The translations under genes and the position numbers were made by a program. Source: Cryomorpha sp963741985 (GTDB lineage Bacteria > Bacteroidota > Bacteroidia > Flavobacteriales_D > Cryomorphaceae). Taken from it: a stretch of DNA of 64,000 nucleotides. Position 1 is the first letter of the stretch; every line of letters begins with the position of its first letter. Below the pieces are notes generated by a model. The model was not told the origin of the DNA, made no database searches, and saw nothing but the letters and a program-made list of their open reading frames with translations. The stretch covers positions 1 through 64,000 of the forward strand of contig CAVUKD010000004.1 of the NCBI GenBank assembly GCA_963741985.1, in the 5' to 3' direction. Shown here one piece after another: positions 62,737-64,000 of the stretch.

Positions 62737-63450
62737 TTATAGTCCTTTCTCAATTTCTTCCTCGATTTCGCCAAGCGATTCAAAAAGCTGCTCAAAACTG
62801 TCAATCACGAAGTAGGTGTCCTGAATGCGCATATTGTCGTATGTGGTATTGAGAATTGTGCTCACATCAAAAGGCAGATGAGTAGGCTCACTGCTCACGC
62901 TATACTTGGTCTCGCCGTGAGAAGACATAATGCCGGCGCCATAGATTTTCAGATTACCGTTTTCGCGAATAAGGCCAAATTCAATGGTAAACCAATACAT
63001 GCGCCCAAGTTTTTCGATCGCTTCGTGATTGTCCAAATGTTTCATGGCGATGGTTGACAGTCCGTGAAAAAAGGCACAAAAAGTGGGATGGCTTAGCAGT
63101 GGAACATGCCCAAAAACATCGTGAAACATATCCGGTTCTTCGAGGTAATCGAGCTGGCTCATTTTACGCAGCCAGGTGGTGGCACCAAATGTTTTGCGCG
63201 CCAATTTTGGAAAAAACTCCTCATTGGGAATGATATGGGGAACCACGTCAATTTGCCAGCCGGTATGTCCACTCAACAATTCGTTTACCTCTTCAAAATG
63301 CGGAATACGATCTGCTGTAAAATTTACTTTTTCAATAGCTTCGAGATACTCACGCGCGGCAAGATTGGGCAAAATTTTCATTTGCCTCTCATAAAGTGTT
63401 TTCCATACGGCAAAATCTTCACTCGTGTAATCGGCGTATTTTTGAGTCAT
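62737..63450 (-). CDS. phhA: Phenylalanine 4-hydroxylase
   Basis: 237 residues from MTQKYADYTSED. It converts phenylalanine to tyrosine with tetrahydropterin, O2 and non-heme iron. The iron-binding pattern is DMFHDVFGHVP (two His) with the Glu in WFTIEFGL; GHTGWQIDVVPHIIP precedes it, as in the bacterial enzymes. A start at 63522 would run through a terminator-like hairpin, so 63450 or the ATG just before it (63453) is preferred. No pterin-recycling gene is next to it. Confidence 0.94.
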   Translation of the reverse strand: MTQKYADYTSEDFAVWKTLYERQMKILPNLAAREYLEAIEKVNFTADRIPHFEEVNELLSGHTGWQIDVVPHIIPNEEFFPKLARKTFGATTWLRKMSQLDYLEEPDMFHDVFGHVPLLSHPTFCAFFHGLSTIAMKHLDNHEAIEKLGRMYWFTIEFGLIRENGNLKIYGAGIMSSHGETKYSVSSEPTHLPFDVSTILNTTYDNMRIQDTYFVIDSFEQLFESLGEIEEEIEKGL

Positions 63451-63471
63451 CATAGTCTTCGTATTTAGCAT

Positions 63472-63498
63472 AAAAAAACCCGGGTCAAACGAACCGGG
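63472..63498 (-). promoter_or_regulatory. Terminator-like hairpin just upstream of phhA
   Basis: CCCGGGTC (63479-63486) and GAACCGGG (63491-63498) pair with one mismatch around AAAC; on the minus strand seven T follow (complement of 63472-63478). It lies 22-48 bp before the phhA ATG and could end transcripts early, so phhA may be controlled by attenuation, or it may simply end an upstream transcript. Confidence 0.5.
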
Positions 63499-63520
63499 CA
63501 GCAGATTGTATAAATTGTAC

Positions 63521-63562
63521 ATACCTATCCCCGACCGAAATAATCAGAATAATAATAGGTAT
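63521..63562. promoter_or_regulatory. Inverted repeat upstream of phhA
   Basis: ATACCTAT (63521-63528) and ATAGGTAT (63555-63562) are perfect inverted copies, 26 bp apart, about 70-110 bp before the start codon, a usual place for a regulator site. Confidence 0.4.
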
Positions 63563-63639
63563 ATGTTTTATTGATTATCATTTGAATAACAAACATAAAG
63601 AAGTTCAGTGACAAAAACAAAATCCGAATACAAATTTCC

Positions 63640-63674
63640 AAAAACCAAGAAAGGGAGCGATGCCCCCTTTCTTG
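63640..63674 (-). terminator. Terminator of the partial gene at the window's right edge
   Basis: CAAGAAAGGG (63646-63655) and CCCTTTCTTG (63665-63674) form a perfect 10-bp stem; GTTTTTGG follows on the minus strand. It lies about 100 bp beyond the stop of the partial gene. Confidence 0.8.
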
Positions 63675-63776
63675 ATACTACTTCACTATTTAACTAACCT
63701 ATCAACCAAGAACCGATTGATGTCATTAAAACCGTTGAGCGACAAAAAGGTTTACCCGAATTGAATAAACTTTTGA

Positions 63777-64000
63777 CTAATTTTTCATCTGCTGACACTT
63801 CCTAAAACTCAGATACCCAATACGCAGTTTATCAGCGGGCGAATCAGCGGATTTTGAAATTCGTACCGAATACCGATCTGTGTAATGCTTACCCAAAACA
63901 TCTCCAATCTCGGCAATATCGTCTATATCAACCCCGTAGCTATCGTCTACATGCGATACGCCACCGTCTTCGAAACCCGTATGCTTGTAAAAAGCAGTTT
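63777..64000 (-). CDS. Partial gene, 3' end only
   Basis: A 73-codon open frame enters from the right edge and ends in TAG (63777-63779). It reads FYKHTGFEDGGVSHVDDSYG, DIAEIGDVLGKHYTDRYSV and ends FRKCQQMKN, with coding-like composition. No family recognised. The terminator at 63640-63674 supports its being a real gene end. Confidence 0.6.
   Translation of the reverse strand, partial: TAFYKHTGFEDGGVSHVDDSYGVDIDDIAEIGDVLGKHYTDRYSVRISKSADSPADKLRIGYLSFRKCQQMKN

Noticed and set aside
1..64000. tRNA, rRNA and CRISPR arrays
   Set aside because: No T-loop/anticodon patterns, rRNA-like segments or regularly spaced 25-40 bp repeats were noticed; the 7-bp arrays at 61.0-61.8 kb lack spacers and are not CRISPRs.

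Overview
The window comes from a member of the Bacteroidota, most likely Flavobacteriia-like. The evidence is a SusC/SusD pair with an alpha-amylase, two proteins with type IX secretion (T9SS) C-terminal sorting domains, GSCFA, DUF6155, DUF5362 and DUF6326 families, a class I HMG-CoA reductase (mevalonate pathway), and several promoter boxes of the Bacteroidota TAnnTTTG type. No rRNA, tRNA or CRISPR array was seen. All calls come from reading the sequence and its translations; no database search was possible.

Layout. 0.2-7.7 kb (minus): a proline operon proC-proB-proA in which proC is intact but proB and proA are riddled with frameshifts, a glutaminase/amino-acid permease pair, a DEAD-box helicase with DEVD instead of DEAD, and a small DUF3817 membrane protein. 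8.2-14.8 kb (plus): a tightly overlapping A/T-rich operon of SDR epimerase, acyl carrier protein, a PEP-synthase/rifampin-phosphotransferase-like enzyme, a nucleotidyltransferase-family protein and two P-loop thymidylate-kinase-like proteins. It converges on a second two-gene operon (DUF454, and an HMG-CoA reductase fused to an APH/choline-kinase-like domain). I could not match these two operons to a known pathway; they are one of the two best candidates for an undescribed system. 17.8-27.3 kb: an IS1595-type transposase, small membrane proteins, an SDR, a vanadium-haloperoxidase-like lipoprotein, a 3-mercaptopyruvate sulfurtransferase and two GNATs.

27.3-31.3 kb is a gene graveyard: the C-terminal end of cydB, a Fic-family gene broken in six places, a 256-bp IS21-like relic with matching ends, and a DUF6155 gene flanked by hairpins resembling recombination sites. 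31.3-39.8 kb: GNAT, secreted zinc metalloprotease, SulP transporter, BON-domain protein, transaldolase-like aldolase, Sua5/YciO-like and GSCFA proteins. 39.8-47.8 kb (minus): one eight-gene transport operon joining a MacAB-like efflux system to a siderophore/cobalamin-type ABC importer. 48-59.2 kb (minus): a starch-type polysaccharide utilisation locus (SusC, SusD, two outer-membrane/secreted proteins, GH13 amylase) with a CotH-family secreted protein.

59.3-64 kb: a DinB polymerase, a four-helix-bundle protein and a LexA/S24-like regulator, all touching arrays of a 7-bp repeat (CTCGCGA type) that have become part of the coding ends. The four-helix-bundle gene is bracketed by 38-bp direct repeats differing at three positions. 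This cassette-like arrangement is the second main candidate for something undescribed. Phenylalanine hydroxylase and a partial gene end the window.

Several single-base frameshifts (MacB-like permease, amylase) sit in short homopolymers and could be assembly errors; the density in proBA and fic is too high for that to be the simplest explanation, unless local read quality was poor.
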